64,000 nucleotides of DNA from Actinomycetes bacterium. GTDB lineage: Bacteria; Actinomycetota; Acidimicrobiia; Acidimicrobiales; JAJYXR01. Below the pieces are notes generated by a model, which was not told the DNA's origin, made no database searches, and saw only the letters and a program-made list of their open reading frames with translations. Location: assembly GCA_021801795.1 (NCBI GenBank), contig JAJYXR010000003.1:62001-126000 (forward strand), written 5' to 3'. Shown here one piece after another: positions 51,556-59,807 of the stretch (position 1 is the first letter of the stretch; each line of letters opens with the position of its first letter). Both the position numbers and the translations under genes were made by a program.

Positions 51556-52299
51556 GTGCCAAGCGTCCTGTCGGTAGAGAACCTCCACGTTCGAGCAGAG
51601 GATGCCGCGATCCTCCATGGCGTGAACCTCGAGCTGGCGCCTGGCGAGCTCCATGCCCTGATGGGACCCAACGGTTCGGGCAAGTCCACCCTCGCTGCCA
51701 CGCTCCTCGGCAGCCCCGCCTACAGCGTCACCTCCGGGCGGATACTCCTGGCCGGAGAGGACATCACCGGCTGGCCACCCGACGTGCGGGCCAAGGCAGG
51801 GATGTTCCTCGCCTTCCAGCAGCCCGAGGCCATCGAGGGAGTACCTGTGCTCCAGTTCCTCCGCCAGGCCATGTCAGCGAGACAGGGCATCGACATCTCC
51901 GTGCTCGAGGTCCGCATGGCCATGGTCGAATGGATGGACCGGCTGGGGATGGACCCCTCCTTCGCGGGGCGTCACCTGAACGAGGGCTTCTCCGGCGGAG
52001 AGCGGAAGCGCAACGAGATACTCCAGATGGCCCTGCTGGATCCCCTCGTGGCCATCCTCGACGAGACGGACTCCGGGCTCGACATCGACGCCCTGAGGAC
52101 CGTGGCCCGGGGCATCCAGCAGGTTCGCGAGACCCGCCCCGAGATGACCATCTTGGTCGTCACCCACCACGTGGACATCCTCTCGGCGCTCAGCCCGGAC
52201 CATGTCCACGTGCTCTCCGACGGCAGGATCGTCGCATCGGGTGACGCCAGTCTCGCCGACCGGCTGGAGAGGGAGGGCTACGAGGCATGGCGGACCTGA
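51556..52299 (+). CDS. sufC: Fe-S cluster assembly ATPase SufC (copy 1)
   Basis: 247 aa ABC-type ATPase of the SUF scaffold. Walker A GPNGSGKST, Q-loop FLAFQQPEAIEGV, signature FSGGERKRNEILQMALL, Walker B VAILDETDSGLDID and H-switch VVTHHVDIL are all intact, and the length is normal. GTG start 6 nt after TAGACT. It overlaps sufS by 13 nt. It normally pairs with SufB and SufD; SufD is encoded convergently 3 kb away and SufB is not in the window. A second, diverged SufC is at 54158-55054. Confidence 0.95.
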   Translation: MPSVLSVENLHVRAEDAAILHGVNLELAPGELHALMGPNGSGKSTLAATLLGSPAYSVTSGRILLAGEDITGWPPDVRAKAGMFLAFQQPEAIEGVPVLQFLRQAMSARQGIDISVLEVRMAMVEWMDRLGMDPSFAGRHLNEGFSGGERKRNEILQMALLDPLVAILDETDSGLDIDALRTVARGIQQVRETRPEMTILVVTHHVDILSALSPDHVHVLSDGRIVASGDASLADRLEREGYEAWRT

Positions 52300-53555
52300 A
52301 CCCCTCTGGAGCGGCCGGGGAGCACCGCCTGGACGTCGCAGCACTGCGGCGGGACTTTCCGCTACTCGAGCGAGAGGTCCACGGAAGGCGGATCGTCTAC
52401 CTGGACTCCGCTGCCTCCTCCCAACGACCCCGCTCGGTTCTGGCTGCCATGGATGCCTACTACGAGACCACCCACGCGAACGTCCATCGCGGGGTGTACG
52501 CGATCGCGGAGGAGGCCGACCGGCTCTACGAGGACGCGCGTCTCACCGTGGGCCGCTTCATCGGAGCACCTCATCCTGAGAGAGAGGTGATCTTCACCAA
52601 GAACGCCACCGAGGCACTGAACCTGGTCGCCTACTCCTGGGGCCGGAAGAACCTGGCCGAGGGCGACGCCGTGGTGCTCACCGAGATGGAGCACCACGCG
52701 AACCTGGTCCCCTGGCTGATGCTGGCGGAGGAGCGGAACCTGGATCTGCGCTACCTCCGCGTGGACGAGGACTTCCGCCTCGATCTGGCAGACCTCGACC
52801 GCCTGCTCGACGGCGCGCGACTGGTCTCCTGCACGGTCATGTCGAACGTCCTCGGCACCATCCCCCCATTTGCAGACATAGCCTCCGCAGCCCACGCTGC
52901 CGGTGCCATAGTGGTGGCCGACGCCGCCCAGTCGGTTCCCCACCACGCTGCAGACGTGACCGCACTGGGCTGCGACTTCCTGGCCTTCAGCGGCCACAAG
53001 ATGCTCGGTCCCACCGGCATCGGCGTCCTGTGGGGGCATGAGGAGCTACTGGATGCCATGCCACCCTTCCTCGGCGGAGGAGGCATGATCCGCGACGTCC
53101 GCCTCGACGGTTTCGTCCCCGCCGAGCTGCCTGCGAAGTTCGAGGCAGGCACCCCGCCGATCGCCGAAGCCATCGGCCTGGGCGAGGCAGTTCGCTACAT
53201 AGAGCGCCTGGGTGTGGACGCTGTCGAGCGCCACCAGATCCACCTCACCGCCTTCGCCCAGGAGCGGCTCGCGGAGAAGCTCGGTGACGACCTGCGCATC
53301 CTCGGGCCGCGAGGCGTCGAGGGCCGCGGCGGGGTGCTCTCGATCGCCTACAAGGACATACATCCCCATGACCTGGCTCAGGTGCTCGACCAGGCAGGCG
53401 TGTGCATCAGGGCCGGTCACCACTGTGCCAAGCCCCTGATGCGGCGCCTCGGGGTAACCGCGACGGCCCGGGCCTCCCTCTACCTCTATAACGACGAGGC
53501 CGACATCGATGCGCTGTCTGCAGCACTCGCCGATGCCGGTAGCCTGTTCGGTTGA
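52287..53555 (+). CDS. sufS: Cysteine desulfurase SufS
   Basis: 422 aa PLP enzyme that takes sulfur from cysteine for Fe-S assembly. Visible: YLDSAASSQRP, HANVHRGVYAIAEEAD, FTKNATEALNLVAYSWG, EMEHHANLVPW, DAAQSVPHH, the PLP lysine in AFSGHKMLGPTGIGVLWG and the catalytic cysteine loop IRAGHHCAKPLMRRLG. ATG inside the sufC1 end; its TGA overlaps the sufU ATG (TGATG). Type II (SufS) desulfurases hand sulfur to SufU, the next gene. Confidence 0.96.
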   Translation: MADLNPSGAAGEHRLDVAALRRDFPLLEREVHGRRIVYLDSAASSQRPRSVLAAMDAYYETTHANVHRGVYAIAEEADRLYEDARLTVGRFIGAPHPEREVIFTKNATEALNLVAYSWGRKNLAEGDAVVLTEMEHHANLVPWLMLAEERNLDLRYLRVDEDFRLDLADLDRLLDGARLVSCTVMSNVLGTIPPFADIASAAHAAGAIVVADAAQSVPHHAADVTALGCDFLAFSGHKMLGPTGIGVLWGHEELLDAMPPFLGGGGMIRDVRLDGFVPAELPAKFEAGTPPIAEAIGLGEAVRYIERLGVDAVERHQIHLTAFAQERLAEKLGDDLRILGPRGVEGRGGVLSIAYKDIHPHDLAQVLDQAGVCIRAGHHCAKPLMRRLGVTATARASLYLYNDEADIDALSAALADAGSLFG

Positions 53556-54145
53556 TGCCAGGCCTCGAAGACCTCTACCGCGAGATCATCCTCGACCACT
53601 ACCGCAGTCCCCGTAACCGCGGGGAGCTCCCCGTCCCTCCGGCCCACCGGGTGGACGGCTACAACCCCCTCTGCGGTGACGAGGTGGTCGTCTACATCCA
53701 GCTCGACGGAGACACCATCTCGGACATCCGCATCGGGGGCCAGGGCTGCTCCATCAGCCAGTCCTCTGCCTCGCTCATGTCCCAGGCAGTGAAGGGCCGC
53801 TCCATCTCCGAGGCACGCGGCCTGGTGAGAACCTTCCGGCAGATGATGTCCCTCCACGAAGCCCGCATAGCCGACAGCGGTGCCCCAGGTGGCGCAGGCG
53901 CAGGTGAGCCAAACGGGGGTGGCGCAGGCGCAGGTGAGCCAAACGGGGGTGGCGCAGGCGCAGGTGAGCCAAACGGGGGTGGCGGCTCGGATGACGACCA
54001 GGACTATGGGGGCGAAGTGGACCTCGATGCCCTCGGCGAGCTGGCCGCTCTCCAGGGCGTGGTCAAGTTCCCGGTTCGCATAAAGTGCGCCACGCTCTCC
54101 TGGAACGCCCTCACCCAGGCCCTGGACGAGATGCTATCTAGCTAG
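53555..54145 (+). CDS. sufU: SufU sulfur-transfer protein with a repeat insertion
   Basis: 196 aa; SufU is usually about 145-150. Zinc-binding residues are in place: Cys and Asp of NPLCGDEVV, Cys of GGQGCSISQSSASLMSQAV and Cys of IKCATLSWNAL. Between MSLHEARIADSG and the C-terminal helices lies an insertion of about 45 residues made mostly of three GAGAGEPNGG units (30-bp repeats). In this family the loop is normally short. SufU accepts sulfur from SufS. The start ATG shares its A with the sufS stop. The stop codon is inside the hairpin at 54130-54169. Confidence 0.93.
   Translation: MPGLEDLYREIILDHYRSPRNRGELPVPPAHRVDGYNPLCGDEVVVYIQLDGDTISDIRIGGQGCSISQSSASLMSQAVKGRSISEARGLVRTFRQMMSLHEARIADSGAPGGAGAGEPNGGGAGAGEPNGGGAGAGEPNGGGGSDDDQDYGGEVDLDALGELAALQGVVKFPVRIKCATLSWNALTQALDEMLSS
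53891..53980. repeat. 30-bp tandem repeat, 3 identical copies, in sufU
   Basis: Three identical copies of a 30-bp unit beginning GGCGCAGGCGCAGGTGAGCC; identity suggests recent expansion. Encodes GAGAGEPNGG three times. Confidence 0.96.
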
Positions 54146-54169
54146 ATAGCTAGATAGCTAGATAGCATC
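54130..54169. terminator. Bidirectional hairpin carrying both convergent stop codons
   Basis: A 40-nt perfect inverted repeat: 14-bp stem GATGCTATCTAGCT / AGCTAGATAGCATC with a 12-nt loop, built partly from an 8-bp repeat AGATAGCT. The sufU stop (54143-54145, forward) and the sufC2 stop (54158-54160, reverse) both lie inside. No U-tract follows, so it may be a bidirectional or Rho-assisted terminator, or an RNA-stability element. Confidence 0.7.
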
Positions 54170-55054
54170 TCCGAGGGACTCGTAGCCGCTCTGCTCCAGT
54201 GACGATGCCAGCTCCGGCCCGCCGCTCGCCACCACCCTGCCCCCGACGAGGACATGAACGGCGTCTGGCACCAGGACGTCGAGAAGACGCGCGAAGTGCG
54301 TGATCGCGAGCACACCTAGCCCCGATCCAGCCACCTCCTCGCGTATGCGGCCAGCTACGACCCTCAGGCCGTCTATGTCGAGACCGGTGTCGATCTCGTC
54401 AAGAACTGCGATCGCCGGTCGAAGCATGGCGAGCTGCAGGGTCTCGCTGCGCTTTCGCTCGCCGCCGGACAGGTCCACGTTCAGCGGGCGCTCCAGCAGA
54501 GGCGTGTCGATGCCCAAGACGCCGGCCTCCCGCGCCAGCATCCCCGAGCCCGACTGGCCACCGCCGGCCTCCCGCGCCAGCATCCCCGAGCCCGACTGGC
54601 CACCGCCGCCAGCCGCAGCCTCCAGGGCAGCGGCGATGTGGACGCCGGGGACCTCTATGGGGTTCTGCATGGCGAGGAACAGACCAGCACGCGCTCGCTT
54701 CCAGGTAGGCAGGCCCAGCAGGTCGATCCCGTCCAGGGTCACCGAGCCACCTGTCACCTCGTAGCCGGACCTGCCCATCAGCACGTGGGCAAGGGTCGAC
54801 TTGCCAGATCCGTTGGGCCCCATGAGCGCGTGAACCTCGTAGCTCCTCACCACCAGGTCGACTCCAGAGAGAATCTCCCTGCCACCTACGGATGCCCTCA
54901 GAGAGCGCACCTCCAGCACATGGCCGGATCGCGCGCCGGCATCGGCCACACCAGCGCGGTTGGCATCGGCCACACCAGGGCGGTCGGCAGTCACACCAGC
55001 GCTGTTGGCATCGGCCACACCAGGGCGGTCGGCAGTCACGGCAGGATCACCCAT
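54158..55054 (-). CDS. SufC-like Fe-S assembly ATPase (copy 2) with two repeat insertions
   Basis: 298 aa from ATG 55054, which overlaps the Rieske gene end by 19 nt and has GAAGAGG just upstream. Core motifs: Walker A GPNGSGKST, Q-loop FLAMQNPIEVPGV, signature LSGGERKRSETLQLAML, Walker B IAVLDEIDTGLDIDGL and ITHFARLLD in the H-loop. The N-terminus has a duplicated 15-residue unit (VTADRPGVADAN) and the helical domain has a 14-residue duplication (QSGSGMLAREAG). Gene order sufD-Rieske-sufC2 suggests that this copy is the partner of SufD. Confidence 0.9.
   Translation of the reverse strand: MGDPAVTADRPGVADANSAGVTADRPGVADANRAGVADAGARSGHVLEVRSLRASVGGREILSGVDLVVRSYEVHALMGPNGSGKSTLAHVLMGRSGYEVTGGSVTLDGIDLLGLPTWKRARAGLFLAMQNPIEVPGVHIAAALEAAAGGGGQSGSGMLAREAGGGQSGSGMLAREAGVLGIDTPLLERPLNVDLSGGERKRSETLQLAMLRPAIAVLDEIDTGLDIDGLRVVAGRIREEVAGSGLGVLAITHFARLLDVLVPDAVHVLVGGRVVASGGPELASSLEQSGYESLGDAI
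54524..54607. repeat. 42-bp tandem duplication in sufC2
   Basis: Two identical 42-bp units encode the 14-residue unit GGQSGSGMLAREAG twice, in the helical subdomain between Q-loop and signature motif. Confidence 0.95.
54950..55039. repeat. 45-bp tandem duplication at the sufC2 N-terminus
   Basis: Two 45-bp units with minor differences encode VTADRPGVADAN-S/R-AG twice before the ATPase fold. Confidence 0.9.
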
Positions 55055-55353
55055 ACCTCTTCCCCGGTGACCTTCACCTCGTAGACGGCCACCGGCTCGG
55101 TAGCGGGCAACGAGCAGGGTGCACCGGTGATTAGGTCGAATGTCGAACCATGCCTGGCGCACTCGATCTCACACTCCTCGGTTAGCACCTCACCCTCGGA
55201 AAGCGGGAACTCTTCGTGGCTGCAGACATCTCGCATCGCGTGGAACTCATCCCCGATCCGCACCAGGACCACCGGCCGGCCCGCCGCGTCGAAGTGCCTG
55301 GCCTGGCCAGGAGCCATGTCCGATACCAGGCACACCTGCACGCTCTTAGACAT
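55036..55353 (-). CDS. Rieske [2Fe-2S] ferredoxin of the suf locus
   Basis: 105 aa. Cluster ligands are in CSHEEFPLSEG (Cys-x-His) and CARHGSTFD (Cys-x2-His), with the flanking sequence of small Rieske ferredoxins of non-haem oxygenases and of the NirD fold. It overlaps sufD by 8 nt upstream and sufC2 by 19 nt downstream, so the three are coupled. Such ferredoxins are commonly embedded in suf operons and may donate electrons during cluster assembly; this role is inferred from position. Confidence 0.93.
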   Translation of the reverse strand: MSKSVQVCLVSDMAPGQARHFDAAGRPVVLVRIGDEFHAMRDVCSHEEFPLSEGEVLTEECEIECARHGSTFDLITGAPCSLPATEPVAVYEVKVTGEEVWVILP

Positions 55354-56881
55354 GAGAACCTTCGGCGAGACGCTCGTCTACCTCTTCCATCAGCCACCTG
55401 CCCACCGGGGCCACCGGACAGCGATCCGCCAGCTCCGAGAAGAAGCCCGCGACGATGAGCGAGGATGCCTCGGTGGGCTCTATCCCCCGGGACTCCAGGT
55501 AGTAGAGCTGCTCCTCGTCTATCGGCCCTACCGTCGATGCGTGCGAGCATCGAACGTCGTTCTCCTCGATCTGCAGGTTCGGCACCGAGTCCGCGTGCGC
55601 CCCCTCGGAGAGCACCAGGTTATGGTTCGTCTGGAAGGCATTCGCGCCATGGGCACCGTTGCGTATGCGGATGGTCCCGTCGTATATCGAGCGCGCCCTG
55701 CCTGCCACTGCACCGTCGAAGAGCAGCTCGCTCGAGGTCCTGGGACCGTGGTGGTCCTGGAGGGTCCTGAAGTCCTGCACCTGGTCGCGCACCCCGAGAT
55801 AGCCCGCCAGGAGCTTTGCCGAGGCAGAGTCTCCCGTGAGTGCCGACACGGCTGAGATCCTGGCATATGCAGACCCGAGGCTCGCGGTGAAGGACCTGAG
55901 GGAGGCTCCCTCTGCCACCCGACTGGCCTGGGTGGCCAGGAACCATGCATCCTGACCAAGGACCTGCATGCATGTGTAGTCGAGGCTGGAGCCCCGCTCC
56001 ACGTCGAGCTCTGTCAGGGCAACCGCGAGCGACCGCGGCTGACCGTGACCGTTCGCGGAGCTCGCTATCTGGTCGCCGGCAGGGATGGAGGGCTCCGTGT
56101 CTCCGCCGTATGGCACGTCTCCGCCGTATGGCACGTCTCCGCCGTATGGCACGTCTCCGCCGTATGGCACGAACGCCTCCACCACCGAAGCGCTCGAGCC
56201 TTCGCCAAGGCTCACCAGGAGGGTCGGGAAGGATGCCAGGTGTCGCTCGACTTCCAGGGCTTCTCCCGCAGGACCGGTGCCCCGCGCGCCTGCCGCTGGC
56301 CCCGAAAGGTGGACCACGAGGATGGGATCGCTCACCTCGGCCCCTCGGGGAACCATCACGCTGACCACGTCAGGCGCGAAGGCGTCGTGCATCTCGGCGA
56401 AGACCCCGCTCACGCCAAGCTCGCCTGACATGCCGAGGCTTCCCGGAGGCTCCTTAGCACCCAGGCATGAGACCACCTCCAGGCCTGTCAGCGAGCCCGG
56501 TTCGTAGATCTCTGCCAGCACCAGGCCCGCGGGATCCGCTATCACCAGTGCAGCCAGCGGCCCGATACGGCTGGCGAGCGACCGGGCTGCCGACACTGCA
56601 TCCTCGCCTACCTCACCACTCCCCAATGCGTCGCCAGCTCGCGCTGGGTGGGCTGGCTGGGATGACTGGGCTGGCTGGGATGACTGGGCTGGTGCGGGTG
56701 CCGGGCCACCAGTCGCGATCTCGAATGCGCCCAGGTCAAGCTTCCCTATGGGGCTGTAGCGCCAGTCCTGGTCCTTCTCGTCCGGCAGGGGTGCGACGGC
56801 GAAGCGCTGCCATGCCTCGGCTCGCCTGCGGACAAGCCAAGCGGGGCCACCGAGTGCATCCAGGGATGACGCTTCGAACAT
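55346..56881 (-). CDS. sufD: Fe-S cluster assembly protein SufD with repeat insertions
   Basis: 511 aa from ATG 56881 (MFEASSLDALGGPAWLVRRRAEAW); a longer reading upstream only shadows the divergent SGNH gene. The C-terminal beta-helix region has GRARSIYDGTIRIRNGAHGANAFQTNHNLVLSEGA and CSHASTVGPIDEEQLYYLESRGI, the SufD version (CSH-x-T-VG) of the SufB/SufD family. Insertions: (AQSSQP)2 near residue 75 and four VPYGGD units near residue 240. SufD forms the scaffold with SufB and SufC. It starts a sufD-Rieske-sufC2 operon. Confidence 0.92.
   Translation of the reverse strand: MFEASSLDALGGPAWLVRRRAEAWQRFAVAPLPDEKDQDWRYSPIGKLDLGAFEIATGGPAPAPAQSSQPAQSSQPAHPARAGDALGSGEVGEDAVSAARSLASRIGPLAALVIADPAGLVLAEIYEPGSLTGLEVVSCLGAKEPPGSLGMSGELGVSGVFAEMHDAFAPDVVSVMVPRGAEVSDPILVVHLSGPAAGARGTGPAGEALEVERHLASFPTLLVSLGEGSSASVVEAFVPYGGDVPYGGDVPYGGDVPYGGDTEPSIPAGDQIASSANGHGQPRSLAVALTELDVERGSSLDYTCMQVLGQDAWFLATQASRVAEGASLRSFTASLGSAYARISAVSALTGDSASAKLLAGYLGVRDQVQDFRTLQDHHGPRTSSELLFDGAVAGRARSIYDGTIRIRNGAHGANAFQTNHNLVLSEGAHADSVPNLQIEENDVRCSHASTVGPIDEEQLYYLESRGIEPTEASSLIVAGFFSELADRCPVAPVGRWLMEEVDERLAEGSHV
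56099..56170. repeat. 18-bp tandem repeat, 4 copies, in sufD
   Basis: Four identical copies of GTCTCCGCCGTATGGCAC encode VPYGGD repeats on the reverse strand. Confidence 0.96.
56651..56686. repeat. 18-bp tandem duplication in sufD
   Basis: Two identical 18-bp copies encode AQSSQP repeats in an N-terminal linker of SufD. Confidence 0.88.
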
Positions 56882-56945
56882 GTTTGGCAAGGGGTACCTC
56901 GGGTGGCGCTGTATGGAGCATTGCGTACCCTGGCATCCTAGTGTC

Positions 56946-59600
56946 ATGGCCACCAGGGCCGGTCCGGCGATAGATGGCAGGCGAGGTAGGGGCTCACCGG
57001 GGCCCGGAGCTCCCGGGCATCGGTGGCTTGGCCGCTCCGGTCCATCTCGGTCATCTGCCGCGGTAGCCGTCACCGTCGGCATCACCGTCGGCATCGCCAT
57101 CGGCATCCTTCCCGGCGCACTGGCGCCTGGATTCCCAGCTTCAGCGTCTCCAGTGCCCCAGGTCGCACTTCGGAGCGCAACGATCGCTCCGGTGCATCCT
57201 CCCGCGCCCCAGGACTTCACCGCCGGGGCGCGAGCTGGAACCGCGGCGGCGCTCAGCACGGTGACCTGCACGAGCAACTCTAACTGCATAGCGGTGGGCA
57301 GCTCAGGGGCGATCCTCCTGAGCGACGATGGCGGCATCGCGTGGAGCACCGAGACGGCTGTGACCGCCGAACTGCTCTGGGGAGTTACATGCCCAGACGC
57401 TACCGAGTGCGTGGCTGTAGGCGGGGAGGGCACGATCCTTCTGAGCGACGACGGGGGCGCTTCGTGGCGGAGCGTGCCATCCGGCACGACGGTGATGCTC
57501 TGGTCGGTCTCCTGCCCGAGCGCTTCCAGATGCGTCGCGGTCGGCGACGGTGGGACCATCCTCATTAGCGACGACTCTGGCAGCACATGGACACCTGGCA
57601 GCTCGGGGACTGCCGACGACCTCACCAGCGTCTCGTGCCCGGCGGTGGAGGAGTGCGTCGTGGTGGGAAACGACGTGGACGTGCTCGTCACCGAGAACGG
57701 AGGCACCACCTGGTCTGCCTACCCGACCACCTCGACTGGCTCCTTCGCCAGCATCGACTGCACCAGCACCCTGGACTGCCTGGCCGTGGGCGACTCGGGA
57801 CTAGTAGCGCTCACCAGCGACGGTGGCGTGTCCTGGAGCGTCTACCCCTCTGCCACCGGCGAAGCACTCTGGGGCGTCACCTGCGTTCCGGGTGCCTTCT
57901 GCATAGCGGTGGGCTCGGCGGGCAGCATCGTGTCCAGTGACCCTGCCGCCAGCGGGTTACGGCCCTCTGGAACCACCCAGGACTTACACGGCATCTCCTG
58001 TCCGAGTGTCGCAGAATGTGTCGCCGTAGGAGCCTCTGGGACCATCCTCACCACCGGCGACTCCGGGGCCAACTGGGTTCTAAGGAACCAGTCCCTGGCG
58101 AGCCTGCCTCCCGTCAAGGCCCTTTTCCTGGGCGGCTCGGTCTCGCTCACCCTGGGATTCGGGCTTGCCACGGTGTCTGGCGAGTACGGCGTAGACATCA
58201 CCGACGACGCGATCCTCGGCTGCGGGGTGGTGGACGGCGAGCCGATCATCGTCCAGGGGGTCACCTACTACGACGAGGCCACCCCCTGCAACGGCCAGCC
58301 GGGCGTCGAGCAGTGGCCCCAGTACTACGCCCAGGACGTCGCGGCGACCCTCCCGAACGTCGCCGTCCTACTAATAGGTCGCTGGGAGACAGTGGATCGC
58401 ATGTGGGAGGGCCACTGGAGTCACGCAGACCAACCAGCCTACGACGCCTACATAAGCTCGCAGCTGACCACTGCCGTGGAGATCATGGCCAGCCATGGAG
58501 CGAAGGTGGTGCTCCTCACCTCTCCCTACTTCGACGAGCAGCCGCCGCCTGCGAGCGGGGGGATCTGGCCGGAAGACCGCCGAGCGCGGGTCGACGCCGT
58601 GAACCGCATCATCTACCAGGTGGCCAGCCAGTTCCCCTCCACTGTGACGGTGATAAACCTGAACGCCAGGATGGACCCCGGTGGCCAGTTCGCCAGTTTC
58701 ATCGACGGGGTCGGCATCCGGACCAGCGACGGGGTCCACATAACCGTTGCCGGTGGTCAGTGGCTGGCCCCGTGGCTGCTGCCACAGATATACGACATTG
58801 CGACTTCCGCGCCAGGACCACAGAGCACCTGGGAGCTGGCCGCCAACGGATCGGTGCGTGGCTTCGGGGATGCCCCCTACTTGGGATCGCCCTCTACCCA
58901 GGGCAGAGGGCCGGCCTCCGCTGGCGCCGTGGTGGCCATGGCCGCCACCCCCGACGGAGGGGGCTACTGGCTGGCTGGGGCAGACGGCAGGGTCTATGCC
59001 TTCGGGGATGCCCGCTTCTACGGCATGCTCCCCCACCCGCCAGGAAGCCAGCCAGCTGAGAGGATCGTGGCCATGGCCGCCACCCCCGACGGAGGGGGCT
59101 ACTGGATGGCTGGGGCAGACGGCAGGGTCTATGCCTTCGGGGATGCCCGCTTCTACGGTTCGATGGCCGGACGCGGCCTGCCTTCACCCATCGTGGCCAT
59201 GGCCGCGTCTGGCGGCGGAGGGGGCTACTGGCTGGCAGCGGCAGACGGCAGGGTCTATGCCTTCGGGGATGCCCGCTTCTACGGCATGCCCTCCCACCCG
59301 CCAGGAAGCCGGCCCGCTGAGAGGATCGTGGCCATGGCCGCCACCCCCGACGGAGGGGGCTACTGGCTGGCTGGGGCAGGCGGCAGGGTCTATGCCTTCG
59401 GGGACGCCCGCTTCTACGGTTCGATGGCCGGGCGCGGGCTGCCTTCACCCATCGTGGCCATGGCCGCGTCTGGCGGCGGGAACGGCTACTGGCTGGCCGC
59501 GGCCGACGGCACCGTCTATCCCTTCGGGGAGGTTCCCTTCGACGGGGCCATGGGATCGCCGTCGCCCTCTGGTCCTGTAGTAGGCATTGCCCGGGCGTGA
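56946..59600 (+). CDS. Secreted YCF48-like propeller / SGNH hydrolase / C-terminal repeat protein
   Basis: 884 aa from ATG 56946, chosen because earlier starts overlap the sufD start. A membrane/signal segment (AVAVTVGITVGIAIGILPGAL) leads to YCF48/BNR-like propeller blades about every 40 residues (CIAVGSSGAILLSDDGGIAWS, CVAVGGEGTILLSDDGGASWR). Then an SGNH-type domain follows: LFLGGSVSLTLGFGL, VAVLLIGRWETVD, and SDGVHITVAGG containing the Asp-x-x-His pair; the nucleophile block GGSVS differs from classic GDS. The C-terminus has five repeats of YWLA-DG-VYAFGDARFYG, a module common in actinobacterial exoproteins. Divergent from sufD. Confidence 0.83.
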   Translation: MATRAGPAIDGRRGRGSPGPGAPGHRWLGRSGPSRSSAAVAVTVGITVGIAIGILPGALAPGFPASASPVPQVALRSATIAPVHPPAPQDFTAGARAGTAAALSTVTCTSNSNCIAVGSSGAILLSDDGGIAWSTETAVTAELLWGVTCPDATECVAVGGEGTILLSDDGGASWRSVPSGTTVMLWSVSCPSASRCVAVGDGGTILISDDSGSTWTPGSSGTADDLTSVSCPAVEECVVVGNDVDVLVTENGGTTWSAYPTTSTGSFASIDCTSTLDCLAVGDSGLVALTSDGGVSWSVYPSATGEALWGVTCVPGAFCIAVGSAGSIVSSDPAASGLRPSGTTQDLHGISCPSVAECVAVGASGTILTTGDSGANWVLRNQSLASLPPVKALFLGGSVSLTLGFGLATVSGEYGVDITDDAILGCGVVDGEPIIVQGVTYYDEATPCNGQPGVEQWPQYYAQDVAATLPNVAVLLIGRWETVDRMWEGHWSHADQPAYDAYISSQLTTAVEIMASHGAKVVLLTSPYFDEQPPPASGGIWPEDRRARVDAVNRIIYQVASQFPSTVTVINLNARMDPGGQFASFIDGVGIRTSDGVHITVAGGQWLAPWLLPQIYDIATSAPGPQSTWELAANGSVRGFGDAPYLGSPSTQGRGPASAGAVVAMAATPDGGGYWLAGADGRVYAFGDARFYGMLPHPPGSQPAERIVAMAATPDGGGYWMAGADGRVYAFGDARFYGSMAGRGLPSPIVAMAASGGGGGYWLAAADGRVYAFGDARFYGMPSHPPGSRPAERIVAMAATPDGGGYWLAGAGGRVYAFGDARFYGSMAGRGLPSPIVAMAASGGGNGYWLAAADGTVYPFGEVPFDGAMGSPSPSGPVVGIARA
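58903..59560. repeat. Imperfect tandem repeats of 120-150 bp (C-terminal module)
   Basis: About five units encode GGYWLAGADGRVYAFGDARF followed by either a HPPGS spacer or a MAGRGLPSP spacer, in alternation. Near-identity at the DNA level suggests recent amplification of a two-unit block. Confidence 0.9.
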
Positions 59601-59703
59601 GGCCGGTCGGGAGCGGCTGGGGCAGGACTGGGGCACGGCTGGGAGCGGCCATCTGGCGCGCCGTCACCTGGGAGGCACCCCGGTGGGTTTAGATTTGGGC
59701 TAT

Positions 59704-59776
59704 TGGCGGGTAGTTCAACCGGCAGAACGCCTGACTTTGGATCAGGAGGTTGGAGGTTCGAGCCCTCCCCCGCCAG
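59704..59776 (+). tRNA. tRNA-Gln (TTG anticodon)
   Basis: Cloverleaf folds by hand: acceptor TGGCGGG/CCCGCCA, D-stem GTTC/GAAC, anticodon stem CCTGA/TCAGG around loop CTTTGGA (anticodon TTG), 5-nt variable region, T-stem GGAGG/CCTCC with TTCGAGC, discriminator G. The terminal CCA is not encoded. It lies between the SGNH gene and the convergent methyltransferase gene. Confidence 0.96.
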
Positions 59777-59807
59777 CTCAGTTCCACGCGATGACGGCCG
59801 CCACGCC

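Noticed and set aside
56882..57709. N-terminal extension of sufD
   Set aside because: Antisense to the SGNH gene; SufD-like sequence begins only at 56881.
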